From positions 47,018 to 111,017 of the forward strand of contig CAZHNN010000007.1 in the NCBI GenBank assembly GCA_964533965.1: DNA of 64,000 bases. Direction: 5' to 3'. This DNA comes from RGIG3178 sp964533965 (GTDB lineage Bacteria > Bacillota > Clostridia > Christensenellales > QAND01). Positions within the stretch are counted from its first letter, which is position 1; every line of letters starts with the position of its first letter. Under the pieces are notes generated by a model. It saw only the letters and a list, made by a program, of their open reading frames with translations, made no database searches and was not told where the DNA came from. The position numbers and the translations under genes were made by a program. Shown here piece after piece: positions 34,910-44,198 of the stretch.

Positions 34910-36832
34910 ATGTCTTACGGTTACAACAACAAGATCCTGATGGTGAACCTGACGACAGGGGAAATCAACGTCGAAGAGCCCGGTGACAAGTTCTACCGCA
35001 TGTATCTGGGCGGCACCGGCATCGGAACGTATTACTGCATGCGGGATATCCCAAAGGGCGCGGATCCCCTTGGCCCCGACAATGTCCTGGCTCTTTCTGC
35101 AGGCGTTGTGACGGGCGCGCCTGTTATGGCATCTTCGCGCATTACCGCGAACGCCAAGTCCCCGGTTACGGGCGGCATCGGCGACGCGCAGGGCGGCGGG
35201 TATTTCGGCAACACGCTGAAGTTTGCGGGCTTTGACGCCGTCATCGTTTCGGGCAAATCCGAAAAGCCGGTCTATATATTCGTTCAGGACGGCAAGGCGG
35301 AAATCAGGGATGCAAGCCATGTCTGGGGTATGACCACGAAGGATTATGAAACCGCGCTTCGATCCGAGATTAGCCGTGACGTCGTCGTTTGCGGCATCGG
35401 CCCCGCGGGCGAGAACCAGGCTGTGTATGCCTGCATCATCAACGAGCGCAAGCACGCCTGCGGGCGGACAGGTATGGGAGCTGTCATGGGCAGCAAGAAC
35501 CTTAAGTGCGTAGCAGCCATCGGCAAGAAGCCAACCTACGAATATTCCGATCCGGCACTTTTGCAGAAAAACCTTCGCTATGCCGGCGAGTGGGCGAAAA
35601 CTTCGCCCCAGTTTGCTTCCATGAACCAATTCGGTACCAACGGTGGCATCGTCAACCAGAACAATGCGGGCATGCTGCCCACCAAGAACTTCACCGAGGG
35701 GTATTTTGAGCCCACGGAAAAAACGCTTACTTCCATCGTCATGAACGATACTATCTCCATCGGCAACGAGCGCTGCTATATGTGCAACATCGCCTGCAAG
35801 CGCCACGTGAAGTGCACGAAGGAAAAGGACGGCTGGGATGTGGATGAAGCGTACGGCGGGCCGGAATATGAAACGGTTGGCATGTTTGGCAGTGATCTTT
35901 GCATCGACGATATGCCCACCATTTCCAAAGCCAACGAGATCTGCAATGCGTACGGCATTGACACCATCTCCGCCGGTGCCACCATCGGATTCGCAATGGA
36001 TCTGTATGAAGCCGGCATCCTGACAAAGGAACAATGCTACGGGCACGATTTGAAGTTTGGCAACCGCGAAGGCACCATCGACCTTTTGATGCGCATTTGC
36101 ACCCGTGACGGCTGGCTTGGCAATTTACTGGCGGACGGCATCGCAGCAGCCGCGAAGGAAATCGGCAACGGAGCGGAGTATTACAACGCATCCGTCAAGA
36201 ACAACCCATACCCGGCGCATATGCCGCAGGTTAAAAAGAACCTTGCCGTGCACTATGCCATCAACGAGCACGGCGCGGATCACTGCACCGTCGGTCATGA
36301 CCCCGGTTTCGATGTGGGCGGTTTCCAGGGCCCGGCAGCCATCGGCCAATACGTGATGAGCATCTATGAGCCGCTGCCGTTCCGCAAGGACGTCGAAGGC
36401 AAGATGAAGATGAACTACTACACCCATATGGCGCGTGCGGTCGTCAACGGCATCTGCGTGTGCACCATGGGTTACGGTTCCTCTCCGGCGGCGCTGTACG
36501 ATATCGGACGCATGATTGAAATCGTCAATGGTACAGCCGGCTGGCAGACGAACTATTGGGAACTGATGAAATCCGGCGAGCGCATATTGGTGCTGATGCG
36601 TCTGTTCAACCAGCGCGAAGGCTTTGGCGCAAAGGATGACGTGCTGCCCAAACGCATGTTCGAGCAACCGTTCTCCGCCGGTTCCGCTTCGGGCGAACAT
36701 GTGGACGAAGAGGCATTCTATAAGCTGCGCAGCCTGTATTACGATATGGCAGGCCTGGACCAGGAAGGCCATCCGCGGCATTCCAAGGTTGTGGAACTCG
36801 ACCTGCAGTGGGCGGAAGAGCTTATTAAGTAA
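34910..36832 (+). CDS. Aldehyde:ferredoxin oxidoreductase family protein, paralogue 2
   Basis: A 640-residue AOR paralogue starting at ATG 34910 with AAAGGAGGG six bases upstream (an adjacent TTG at 34907 is disfavoured). It keeps the ERCYMCNIAC cluster ligands, the distal Cys in ICVCTMGYG and DTISAG. It has no promoter or riboswitch of its own and is read from the leader of paralogue 1; a strong terminator follows. It is closest to paralogue 3 in many segments (for example KEKDGWDVDEAYGGPEYETVGMFG). Confidence 0.93.
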   Translation: MSYGYNNKILMVNLTTGEINVEEPGDKFYRMYLGGTGIGTYYCMRDIPKGADPLGPDNVLALSAGVVTGAPVMASSRITANAKSPVTGGIGDAQGGGYFGNTLKFAGFDAVIVSGKSEKPVYIFVQDGKAEIRDASHVWGMTTKDYETALRSEISRDVVVCGIGPAGENQAVYACIINERKHACGRTGMGAVMGSKNLKCVAAIGKKPTYEYSDPALLQKNLRYAGEWAKTSPQFASMNQFGTNGGIVNQNNAGMLPTKNFTEGYFEPTEKTLTSIVMNDTISIGNERCYMCNIACKRHVKCTKEKDGWDVDEAYGGPEYETVGMFGSDLCIDDMPTISKANEICNAYGIDTISAGATIGFAMDLYEAGILTKEQCYGHDLKFGNREGTIDLLMRICTRDGWLGNLLADGIAAAAKEIGNGAEYYNASVKNNPYPAHMPQVKKNLAVHYAINEHGADHCTVGHDPGFDVGGFQGPAAIGQYVMSIYEPLPFRKDVEGKMKMNYYTHMARAVVNGICVCTMGYGSSPAALYDIGRMIEIVNGTAGWQTNYWELMKSGERILVLMRLFNQREGFGAKDDVLPKRMFEQPFSAGSASGEHVDEEAFYKLRSLYYDMAGLDQEGHPRHSKVVELDLQWAEELIK

Positions 36833-36866
36833 GCAGAATAAAACCAATTTCAACCTGATAGATAGG

Positions 36867-36903
36867 AAACGGCATAGCGGGAGAGGCTATGCCGTTTCTT
36901 TTT
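36867..36903 (+). terminator. Terminator after AOR paralogue 2
   Basis: AAACGGCATAGC (36867-36878) and GCTATGCCGTTT (36886-36897) form a 12-bp stem, followed by CTTTTT. Confidence 0.85.
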
Positions 36904-36967
36904 AAACTTAAAATGGAAAATTACGGAATTGTAAAGCACATCTGCCCGAAATGGCAACCTTTTAAAC

Positions 36968-36996
36968 TTGACGTTTATTCTCATTGTCTGTAAGAT
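36968..36996 (+). promoter_or_regulatory. Promoter of the second AOR unit
   Basis: TTGACG (36968-36973) and TAAGAT (36991-36996) with a 17-base spacer. Confidence 0.65.
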
Positions 36997-37018
36997 ATCC
37001 TATGAAAAAGTATAGCCA

Positions 37019-37172
37019 GCTCCGAACCATCATGACCCTTGCAATCACCGATCCAAACCGGTGATTGGCGGGGGCGATGATGGTCGTTAGGGTTTGCCGG
37101 GCAACTGACAAGCCTGCCTTTTGCAAAGGAGTCTGCATACCTTTATTTGGTTATGCAGACTTTTATATTTGT
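37019..37172 (+). promoter_or_regulatory. Candidate molybdenum/tungsten cofactor riboswitch, copy 2
   Basis: It has the same conserved blocks as copy 1 (GCTCCGA, GGTCGTTAGGGTTTG, GGGCAAC, AAGCCTGCC, GCAAAGGAGTCTGCAT), but the variable stem is longer, with nested CCATCAT/ATGATGG and AATCACC/GGTGATT pairs. The 3' part forms GTCTGCATA/TATGCAGAC followed by TTTTATATTT. Confidence 0.72.
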
Positions 37173-37203
37173 ACAATGTACGCAAAATACAAGGAGGATT
37201 TTT

Positions 37204-39123
37204 ATGTCATTCGGTTACAACAACAAGATTCTGATGGTAAACCTGACGACCGGCGAAATTAATGTCGAAGAGCCGGGCGACAAGTTTTACCGTATGTACC
37301 TGGGCGGTACCGGCATCGGCACCTACTACTGCATGCGGGATATCCCCAAGGGCGCAGATCCAATGGATCCCGACAACGTTCTGGCGCTGTCTGCCGGCGT
37401 AGTGACGGGTGCACCTGTTATGGCATCTTCGCGTATCGTGGCAAACGCCAAATCGCCTGTTACGGGCGGCATCGGCGACGCACAGGGCGGCGGATTCTTT
37501 GGCAACACGCTGAAGTTTGCAGGCTTTGACGCGGTGATCGTTTCGGGCAAAGCCGAAAAGCCGGTCTATATCTTCGTTCAGGACGGCAAGGCGGAAATCA
37601 GGGACGCAAGCCAGATCTGGGGCATGACCACGAAGGATTATGAAACAAAACTCCGCGAAGAGATCAGCCGCGATGTCGTTGTATGCGGCATCGGTCCTGC
37701 GGGTGAAAGCCTTTGCACCTATGCCTGCATCATCAACGAGCGCAAGCACGCCTGCGGTCGTACCGGCATGGGCGCTGTGATGGGCAGCAAAAACCTCAAA
37801 TGCGTGGCGGCAGTCGGCAAAAAGCCGACCTACGAATACGCGGACCCGGCTGTTCTGCAGACGAACCTGCGCTGGGCTGCCGAGTGGGCCAAGACCTCCC
37901 CGCAATTTGCCCGCATGAACAACTTCGGCACCAACGGCGGCATCACCAACAACAACGACGCGGGCATGCTGCCGACCAAGAACTTCGCCGAAGGCTATTT
38001 TGAACCGACGAGTGCAACGTTGACATCGGTGGTCATGAACGACACCATCTCAATCGGCAACGAGCGCTGCTATATGTGCAACATCGCCTGCAAGCGCCAC
38101 GTGAAGTGCACGAAGGAAAAGGACGGCTGGGATGTCGACGAAGCGTACGGCGGACCGGAATATGAGACCGTCGGCATGTTCGGCAGTGATCTTTGCATCG
38201 ACGATATGCCCACCGTTGCCAAGGCAAACGAGATCTGCAACGCCTATGGCATCGACACCATTTCCGCTGGCGCCACCATCGCATTTGTGATGGATCTGTA
38301 TGAGCACGGTATTCTTACGAAGGAACAATGCTACGGTCACGAGATGAACTTCGGCAACCGTGAGGGTACCATCGATATTCTGCAGCGCATCGTGACAAGG
38401 GACGGCTGGCTTGGCAACATATTGGCCGACGGCTTGGCGGCTGCCGCCAAGGCGATCGGAAACGGTGCGGAATACTACAACATGGGCGTCAAAAACAATC
38501 CCTATCCGGCTCACATGCCGCAGGTCAAGAAGAACCTCGCGGTGCACTATGCCATCAACGAACATGGCGCAGACCATTGCACCAATGCCCATGACCCGGG
38601 TTACGACGTCGGCGGCTTCCAGGGCCCCGCGGCCGTTGCCAACTACGTGATGAGCATCTATGAGCCGGTAAAGTACCGTCAGGATGTCGAAGGCAAGATG
38701 AAGATCAACTATTACATGCACATCCAGCGCTCTACGCTCAACGGCCTTGCCGTTTGCCAATTCGGCTACGGTTCGGTAGGCTCGCTGTATGACGTGAACC
38801 GCACGGTGGATATCGTCAACGGCATCACCGGATGGCAGACGAACTATTGGGAATTGATGAAATCCGCCGAGCGCATTTTGGTACTGATGCGGATGTTCAA
38901 CCAGCGCGAGGGCTTCGGGGCGAAAGACGACGTGCTGCCCAAGCGTACGCTGGAGCAGAAGTTCTCCTATGGTGCCGCCGAAGGCGAACATGTGGATGAG
39001 AAAGCTTTCTACGAACTGCGCAGCCTGTACTACGATATGGCAGGCCTTGACCAGGAAGGCCATCCGCGCCATTCCAAGGTCGTGGAACTCGACCTTCAAT
39101 GGGCGGAAGAGCTCCTAAAATAA
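37204..39123 (+). CDS. Aldehyde:ferredoxin oxidoreductase family protein, paralogue 3
   Basis: A 639-residue AOR paralogue. The ATG at 37204 follows AAGGAGG at six bases; the longer frame from 37147 lies in the riboswitch platform. Cluster ligands ERCYMCNIAC, distal Cys in LAVCQFGYG and DTISAG are all present. It has its own promoter, riboswitch candidate and terminator, so it can be expressed independently of paralogues 1, 2 and 4. Confidence 0.93.
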   Translation: MSFGYNNKILMVNLTTGEINVEEPGDKFYRMYLGGTGIGTYYCMRDIPKGADPMDPDNVLALSAGVVTGAPVMASSRIVANAKSPVTGGIGDAQGGGFFGNTLKFAGFDAVIVSGKAEKPVYIFVQDGKAEIRDASQIWGMTTKDYETKLREEISRDVVVCGIGPAGESLCTYACIINERKHACGRTGMGAVMGSKNLKCVAAVGKKPTYEYADPAVLQTNLRWAAEWAKTSPQFARMNNFGTNGGITNNNDAGMLPTKNFAEGYFEPTSATLTSVVMNDTISIGNERCYMCNIACKRHVKCTKEKDGWDVDEAYGGPEYETVGMFGSDLCIDDMPTVAKANEICNAYGIDTISAGATIAFVMDLYEHGILTKEQCYGHEMNFGNREGTIDILQRIVTRDGWLGNILADGLAAAAKAIGNGAEYYNMGVKNNPYPAHMPQVKKNLAVHYAINEHGADHCTNAHDPGYDVGGFQGPAAVANYVMSIYEPVKYRQDVEGKMKINYYMHIQRSTLNGLAVCQFGYGSVGSLYDVNRTVDIVNGITGWQTNYWELMKSAERILVLMRMFNQREGFGAKDDVLPKRTLEQKFSYGAAEGEHVDEKAFYELRSLYYDMAGLDQEGHPRHSKVVELDLQWAEELLK

Positions 39124-39147
39124 ATCAACAACTGAATTCTTTATGAT

Positions 39148-39182
39148 AAAACGGCATAGTCAGAAGCTATGCCGTTTTTTTT
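39148..39182 (+). terminator. Terminator after AOR paralogue 3
   Basis: AAACGGCATAG (39149-39159) and CTATGCCGTTT (39167-39177) followed by TTTTT. Confidence 0.85.
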
Positions 39183-39210
39183 GTATCTGTATGGCACAGG
39201 AAGCACGCTC

Positions 39211-39240
39211 TTGACGATTTCGATTTCCAGGATGTATGAT
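39211..39240 (+). promoter_or_regulatory. Promoter of the third AOR unit
   Basis: TTGACG (39211-39216) and TATGAT (39235-39240) with an 18-base spacer. Confidence 0.65.
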
Positions 39241-39268
39241 AAAGGAAACTTTATAGATTATAAAAAAT

Positions 39269-39392
39269 GCTCCGAGCCAACTCCTCCCTCCGGGAGGTTT
39301 TGGTCGTTAGGGTTAGTTGGGCAACCGGTTGGCCTGCCATGGCGCAAAGGACTGCATGCCTTATTTGGCTATGCAGGCTCTTGTTTATTTCC
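39269..39392 (+). promoter_or_regulatory. Candidate molybdenum/tungsten cofactor riboswitch, copy 3
   Basis: Blocks GCTCCGA, CCGGGAGG, GGTCGTTAGGGTT, GGGCAACCG, GGCCTGCC and GCGCAAAGGACTGCATG recur; GTTGGGCAACCGGTTGG gives a compensated version of the stem seen in copy 1. The platform CTGCATGCC/GGCTATGCAG is followed by a weaker T-rich stretch. Confidence 0.7.
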
Positions 39393-39431
39393 AATGAACT
39401 ATAATAGTTTAACAATCAAGGAGGGTTCAGC

Positions 39432-41365
39432 ATGTCTTTTGGCTACAACAACAAGATCCTAATGGTCAACCTGACAACAGGGGAGATCAACGTCGAGGAG
39501 CCCGGCGACAAGTTTTACCGCATGTATCTGGGTGGGGCCGGCATCGGCGCCTATTATTGCATGCGGGATATCCCCAAGGGCGCAGATCCCCTGGGTCCCG
39601 ACAACGTCCTCGCATTGACCGCAGGCGTTGTAACGGGTGCTCCCGTCATGGCATCTTCACGCATCGCGTCAAACGCCAAGTCTCCTGTCACGGGTGCCAT
39701 GGGCGACTCACAGGGAGGCGGATGGTTCGGCAACACGCTGAAGTACGCCGGCTATGACGCTGTCATCATCAAGGGTAAGGCGGAAAAACCGGTATACATT
39801 TACGTTGAGGATGGCAAGGCGGAGATTCGGGATGCTTCCCACATCTGGGGCATGACCACCGCAGATTACGAGGCCAAACTGCGTCAGGAGATCAGCCGTG
39901 ACGTATACGTATGCGGCATCGGTCCCGCGGGCGAGAACCAAAATGTGTATGCCTGCCTGATCAACGAGCGCAAGCACGCCAACGGTAGAACCGGCATGGG
40001 CGCGGTCATGGGCAGCAAAAACCTCAAATGCGTGGCAGCGCTTGGCAAAAAGCCGACCTACGATTATGCCGATCCAGAATTGCTGCAGAAGCATCTTCGT
40101 TATGCAGCGGAATGGGCGAAGACTTCACCGAACTTTGCCCGCATGAACACGTTTGGCACCAGCGGCGGCGCCGTAAACAACAACCAGCTCGGCATGGTGC
40201 CGACCAAGAACTTCACCGAAGGTTTCTTTGAGCCTACGGATAAAACGCTTTCCGGCGTTTTGATGAAGGAAACCCTCGTCATCGCCCATGAGCGCTGCTA
40301 CATGTGCAACATCGCCTGCAAGAGCCAGNNNNNNNNNNCAAAGCCACCAAGGAAAAGGATGGCTGGGATGTCGACGAAAGGTATGGCGGGCCGGAATATG
40401 AGACCATCGCAATGTTCGGTACGAACTGCATGCTCGATGACATCGTGACCGTCGCCAAACTGAACGAGATCTGCAACGCCAACGGCATCGACACCATCTC
40501 CGCGGGCGCACAGCTCGCATTCGCGATGGAATGTTACGAAGCCGGTTTGCTTACGAAGGAACAATGCTACGGGCATGAGCTGAAATTTGGCAACCGCGAA
40601 GCTGCCGTTGATCTTTTGATTAAGATCGTCACGAGAGACGGATGGCTTGGCAACATCCTCGCCGACGGCCTCGACGCGGCAGCCAATGCGATCGGCGGCA
40701 ATGCGCATTATTTCAAGGCCTCTATCAAGAACCACCCGTACCCGGCGCACATGCCGCAGGGCAAGAAGAACCTCGGCGTGCATTACGCTATCAACGAGTT
40801 TGGACCGGACCACTGCAGCATCGCCCATGATCCCGGCTACGACGTCGGCGGTTTTCAGGGCCCCGCAGCTGTGGCGAACTACGTGATGGGCATCTATGAG
40901 CCCGTCAAGTACCGCGCGGAAGTCGAAGGCAAGATGAAGATCAATTACTACATGCACATGCAGCGCACCGTATTGAACGGCATCGGCGTTTGCATGTTCG
41001 CGTACGGATCGGGCGGCTCCCTGTACGATGTCAACCGCATGATCGACATCATCAATGGCGCCACCGGCTGGCAGACGAACTACTGGGAAGTGATGAAAGC
41101 CTCGGAGCGCACCATCAACCTCATGCGCCTGTTCAACCAGCGCGAAGGTTTTGGCGCCAAGGACGACGTGTTACCCAGGCGTCTGTATGACGACAAGTTC
41201 ACGGTAGGTCCGCTGGCAGGGGAGCATATGGACGAAGAAGCGTTCTATAAGCTGCGTAGTCTCTACTATGACATGGCCGGACAGGACGAGGAAGGCCATC
41301 CGCGCCACTCTAAGGTCGTGGAACTCGATCTGCAATGGGCGGAAGATCTCGTCAAAGAAGCCTAA
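39432..41365 (+). CDS. Aldehyde:ferredoxin oxidoreductase family protein, paralogue 4 (contains 10-N gap)
   Basis: The fourth AOR paralogue starts at 39432 after AAGGAGGG. It keeps ERCYMCNIAC, the distal Cys in IGVCMFAYG and DTISAG. Ten N (40329-40338) directly after ACKSQ shift the frame. Alignment with the paralogues needs only one residue there, so about two bases are really missing; the protein would then be 641 residues. It is the most diverged of the four (for example ERYGGPEYETIAMFGTN and a different C-terminal loop). Confidence 0.9.
40329..40338. other. Assembly gap (10 N), probably about 2 real bases
   Basis: Ten N in AOR paralogue 4. Frame and paralogue alignment both point to a two-base gap. 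Confidence 0.9.
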
Positions 41366-41380
41366 CCATCCGATCGTAAG

Positions 41381-41416
41381 AAAAACGGCACAGCGGGAGC
41401 TGTGCCGTTTTGTTTT
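41381..41416. terminator. Bidirectional terminator between AOR 4 and the beta-propeller gene
   Basis: AAAACGGCACAGC and GCTGTGCCGTTTT form a 13-bp stem with loop GGGA; T runs follow on both strands. Confidence 0.85.
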
Positions 41417-41424
41417 GCCGCTTG

Positions 41425-43401
41425 TTATTTTAGTTTCAGGGTTCCGAGTTTGCTAAAGTTACTTAGCGAGTAGGCCGTGACCCTCTCGGAGCTGCAGACG
41501 TAGAAAACTTCGCCTATGAACAGCCCGCGCAATGTCCCGTCCCAGACATCCGATCCCATGTCGATCTTCGCCTTCTGATAGAAGCCTTTATCCTTGTCGT
41601 AACCGTAGATAAAGTATTTGCTCTCGGCCGGGAACGCGATGAGTGAACGCTTTGCATCCACCAGGATGGCTTTATGATTGTAGCTCGCATCCGACCAGCT
41701 GGCATCGAGCTTCAGCGTGTTTACCTCGCTGACGTTCTTCGGGTCGCTTACGTTGAACATGCTCAGCTTCAAGCCGCTCACCTTGCCGCTTTGCGCATCG
41801 GCCTCTTTGCCGAATCCAAACAACAGGCCTTTGTCGTATACATGCAGGTATTCGGAGAATCCGGGGATCTTGAGCGAGCTTAGCACCTTTGGGTTTTTTG
41901 CGTCGGAAAGATCCACCGCGAACAGCGGATCCACCTGGCGGAACGTTACGAAATAGCCCACGGGACCGTCGAAGCGAACCGAATAGATGACCTCGTCCTT
42001 GGCCAGATCGGTGATGCTGCCAAGCGTTGCAAGATTTTGATCGAGCGTGTAAAGCGCATTGGAGCTGGTGTTCGAGTAATCGTAGGTGTCCACGCCGTCC
42101 GTATAGATTTTTGTCGTGTACACGTTATTGGTGGTGCAGATGCGGAACACCCCGCCATATTCGTCCATGGAGAACTGGTTGCGCAGCATGCCCGGGATGG
42201 TAGCCGAAGCCTTTTGAGTGATATCTCCGCCGTTGATCTTGAACAGCAGCAACTTGGTCTTCTGCGATCCCGTAACGATGACGACGTTCTTGCCGTTGGC
42301 ATCCTTTTGAACGGGCGATTTATCCTCGGCATACTGGCTTGCCGCCACCAACAGGCTGTCCGCATTGGCGTATACCGTGCCAGCGCTGCCAAGCACCGCT
42401 TTGACGCTTCCGTGCTGCTTGGCATCCTTGACGGCGATGGACGTCACGACGACATACGCGGCCGTTTCCGGGTTCTCAAACGTCTGGATGTTCATGGGCT
42501 CTATGAGCCTGGTTTCCGATCCGCTGCTGATTTTCGGCACGAACGTATCGGGCTGTCCTTGTACCGCGCTGCCAACGTAGTAGTTGGAGAGCAGATACAC
42601 GATGTCACCCACCATGCGGGCGCTCAGATAGCTTCCGCTCTGCGTCAGCTGGTTGAGCTTCTTGGGAGCCGAACGGTCGGTGATATCGTATACCGTGGCG
42701 TATGTCTTTGCTTCGGCAGGTGCGACGGGCGGGACAATGCCACCGTTCTTCACGCTGCTCTCAGGCTTGACGCCGTCGGAATAGATGATCCAAGAGTATT
42801 GCTGGCTGACCACCAGAAGCCTGTCGCCATAGATGAACATCTCCACTGCCACCGGGCTCTCCCCGCTCTTGCCGACCTGAATGGAGGACACTTCGCTCAT
42901 CGTGGCGCCGTCCGCCTTTACGATGGCGACCTTGTTATTCGACAGCCTGTAGATATAGTTGCCGTCGGTCTTGACGATGTCTGCCTCGTCGACTCCCTCC
43001 ACCTGCACGTTGGTGCCGGAATAGTTCTTATCGGCCGTTGTGGTTGAATTGCCGGTTCCCTGTGCGGCGGGCTGGGCGCTTGGCGTCAGGCTTTCGAACG
43101 TTGCCTTGCCATCGAGTGCGGATCCCCGCCTCGAATTGGTTCCATTCTGTGCCGCCGTTACCAGGCTGTACAGCTGGTCATAGTTCTGTATCCCTTTTGC
43201 AGTTACCTGGCTTGCCGTCTGCAAGGAAGGTCCTTTGTGCAGCAGCGTCACCGCGGCAGTTGCCATGACGCACACAGCAAGGCACGCCGTCGCCCATTGA
43301 ACTACCTTTTTATTTCTTCTCGGTGTCTGCCAAATTCGCGCAGAAGCGCCTTCCGGCGCATGGATTTGCGCATTGGCATCCTTATACCTTTGCTTAAACA
43401 T
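41425..43401 (-). CDS. Membrane-anchored secreted beta-propeller domain protein
   Basis: A 658-residue protein with a short cytoplasmic N-terminus (about 1-32), one membrane span (about 33-56) and a large outer beta-propeller of the PF09826 type, recognised by YSGTNVQVEGVDEADIVKTDGNYIY-like residues near 130-155. The ATG at 43401 lies within the last codons of the sigma factor gene (8-bp overlap), so the two are coupled. Position and topology suggest it restrains or signals to that ECF sigma factor; no classic anti-sigma zinc motif is seen. Confidence 0.87.
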   Translation of the reverse strand: MFKQRYKDANAQIHAPEGASARIWQTPRRNKKVVQWATACLAVCVMATAAVTLLHKGPSLQTASQVTAKGIQNYDQLYSLVTAAQNGTNSRRGSALDGKATFESLTPSAQPAAQGTGNSTTTADKNYSGTNVQVEGVDEADIVKTDGNYIYRLSNNKVAIVKADGATMSEVSSIQVGKSGESPVAVEMFIYGDRLLVVSQQYSWIIYSDGVKPESSVKNGGIVPPVAPAEAKTYATVYDITDRSAPKKLNQLTQSGSYLSARMVGDIVYLLSNYYVGSAVQGQPDTFVPKISSGSETRLIEPMNIQTFENPETAAYVVVTSIAVKDAKQHGSVKAVLGSAGTVYANADSLLVAASQYAEDKSPVQKDANGKNVVIVTGSQKTKLLLFKINGGDITQKASATIPGMLRNQFSMDEYGGVFRICTTNNVYTTKIYTDGVDTYDYSNTSSNALYTLDQNLATLGSITDLAKDEVIYSVRFDGPVGYFVTFRQVDPLFAVDLSDAKNPKVLSSLKIPGFSEYLHVYDKGLLFGFGKEADAQSGKVSGLKLSMFNVSDPKNVSEVNTLKLDASWSDASYNHKAILVDAKRSLIAFPAESKYFIYGYDKDKGFYQKAKIDMGSDVWDGTLRGLFIGEVFYVCSSERVTAYSLSNFSKLGTLKLK

Positions 43402-43882
43402 CGATTTCCACTCCTTTGAGCTTATCACGCAACAGTGCTCTGGCGCGAAAGAGCCATGATTTCACGGTGGATTGCTGGGTTTTCATCAGCTCTGCGATCT
43501 CCGCTACGCTGTAATCCTCAAAATAATACAGATGGATCGCCGTCCTGTATTTGATGGGCAACTCCAGCACCGCGCGGTATACGTCGTCATCGCGTTCGGG
43601 CATTGTTATGCCGTCCTGCTCGGGCACGGTCTTGCGGCGCCAGGCAGAGGTCAGAAGCGTTATGCTGCAATGGATGGTCGTACGCAACATCCACGCCTTG
43701 GCATGCTCCTGTTCCAGAAATGCAGGCGGCTTTCTCAGGTAGCGCAAAAACACTTCCTGCAGAACGTCCTCCGCGTCCGCCCTGCTGCGCGTGCGCACCA
43801 GAGCAAGGCGGTAGACCATATCGGCGTATGTGTCGAACAGCGCTTTCGCATTAGACGAGTCCGTCCAGGCTGGTTGCATCAT
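43394..43882 (-). CDS. ECF-type RNA polymerase sigma factor
   Basis: A 162-residue sigma-70 family protein with region 2 (about 12-70: FDTYADMVYRLALVRTRSRADAEDVLQEVFLRYL) and region 4 (about 105-155: LPIKYRTAIHLYYFEDYSVAEIAELMKTQQSTVKSWLFRAR). The start is ATG 43882 after GAGG. It is co-transcribed with the overlapping beta-propeller gene. A TTGCGG/TATAAT promoter (44000-43973) lies about 90 bases upstream. Confidence 0.93.
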   Translation of the reverse strand: MMQPAWTDSSNAKALFDTYADMVYRLALVRTRSRADAEDVLQEVFLRYLRKPPAFLEQEHAKAWMLRTTIHCSITLLTSAWRRKTVPEQDGITMPERDDDVYRAVLELPIKYRTAIHLYYFEDYSVAEIAELMKTQQSTVKSWLFRARALLRDKLKGVEIDV

Positions 43883-43972
43883 CGTTTCCTCACCGTTTTT
43901 TGCTCTCTCTACGCATAACACCTTGCAAAGAGCCAAAAGGTTGCATGGAATGTAAATTTCGGGATCGACTTT

Positions 43973-44000
43973 ATTATACATTAATCATAAATATCCGCAA
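43973..44000 (-). promoter_or_regulatory. Promoter of the sigma factor operon
   Basis: TTGCGG (44000-43995) and TATAAT (43978-43973) on the minus strand, spacer 16. Confidence 0.5.
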
Positions 44001-44132
44001 ATGCACATAATACCAGGAATCTTCATCCGCATACTACGACACGAGATCGTTGAAAAGCGCATTGATGTGGATATGCTTGATCCTTTGTGCAGTTTTATCC
44101 GTTCGTAAACTTTGTCAAATACGTCCAAATTC

Positions 44133-44160
44133 TTGTGTTTGCCCGTTTTTATAGTATAAT
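44133..44160 (+). promoter_or_regulatory. Promoter of the CotH/lamin-tail gene
   Basis: TTGTGT (44133-44138) and TATAAT (44155-44160), spacer 16. Confidence 0.6.
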
Positions 44161-44198
44161 AGTCTTTGATTTTGAAATCCGCCCAAGGTGGTTAGGAA

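Noticed and set aside
33161..39099. Long minus-strand frames opposite the AOR genes (240-414 codons)
   Set aside because: Shadows caused by codon bias of the AOR genes: they occur opposite each paralogue, and their sequences mirror one another only because the genes do.
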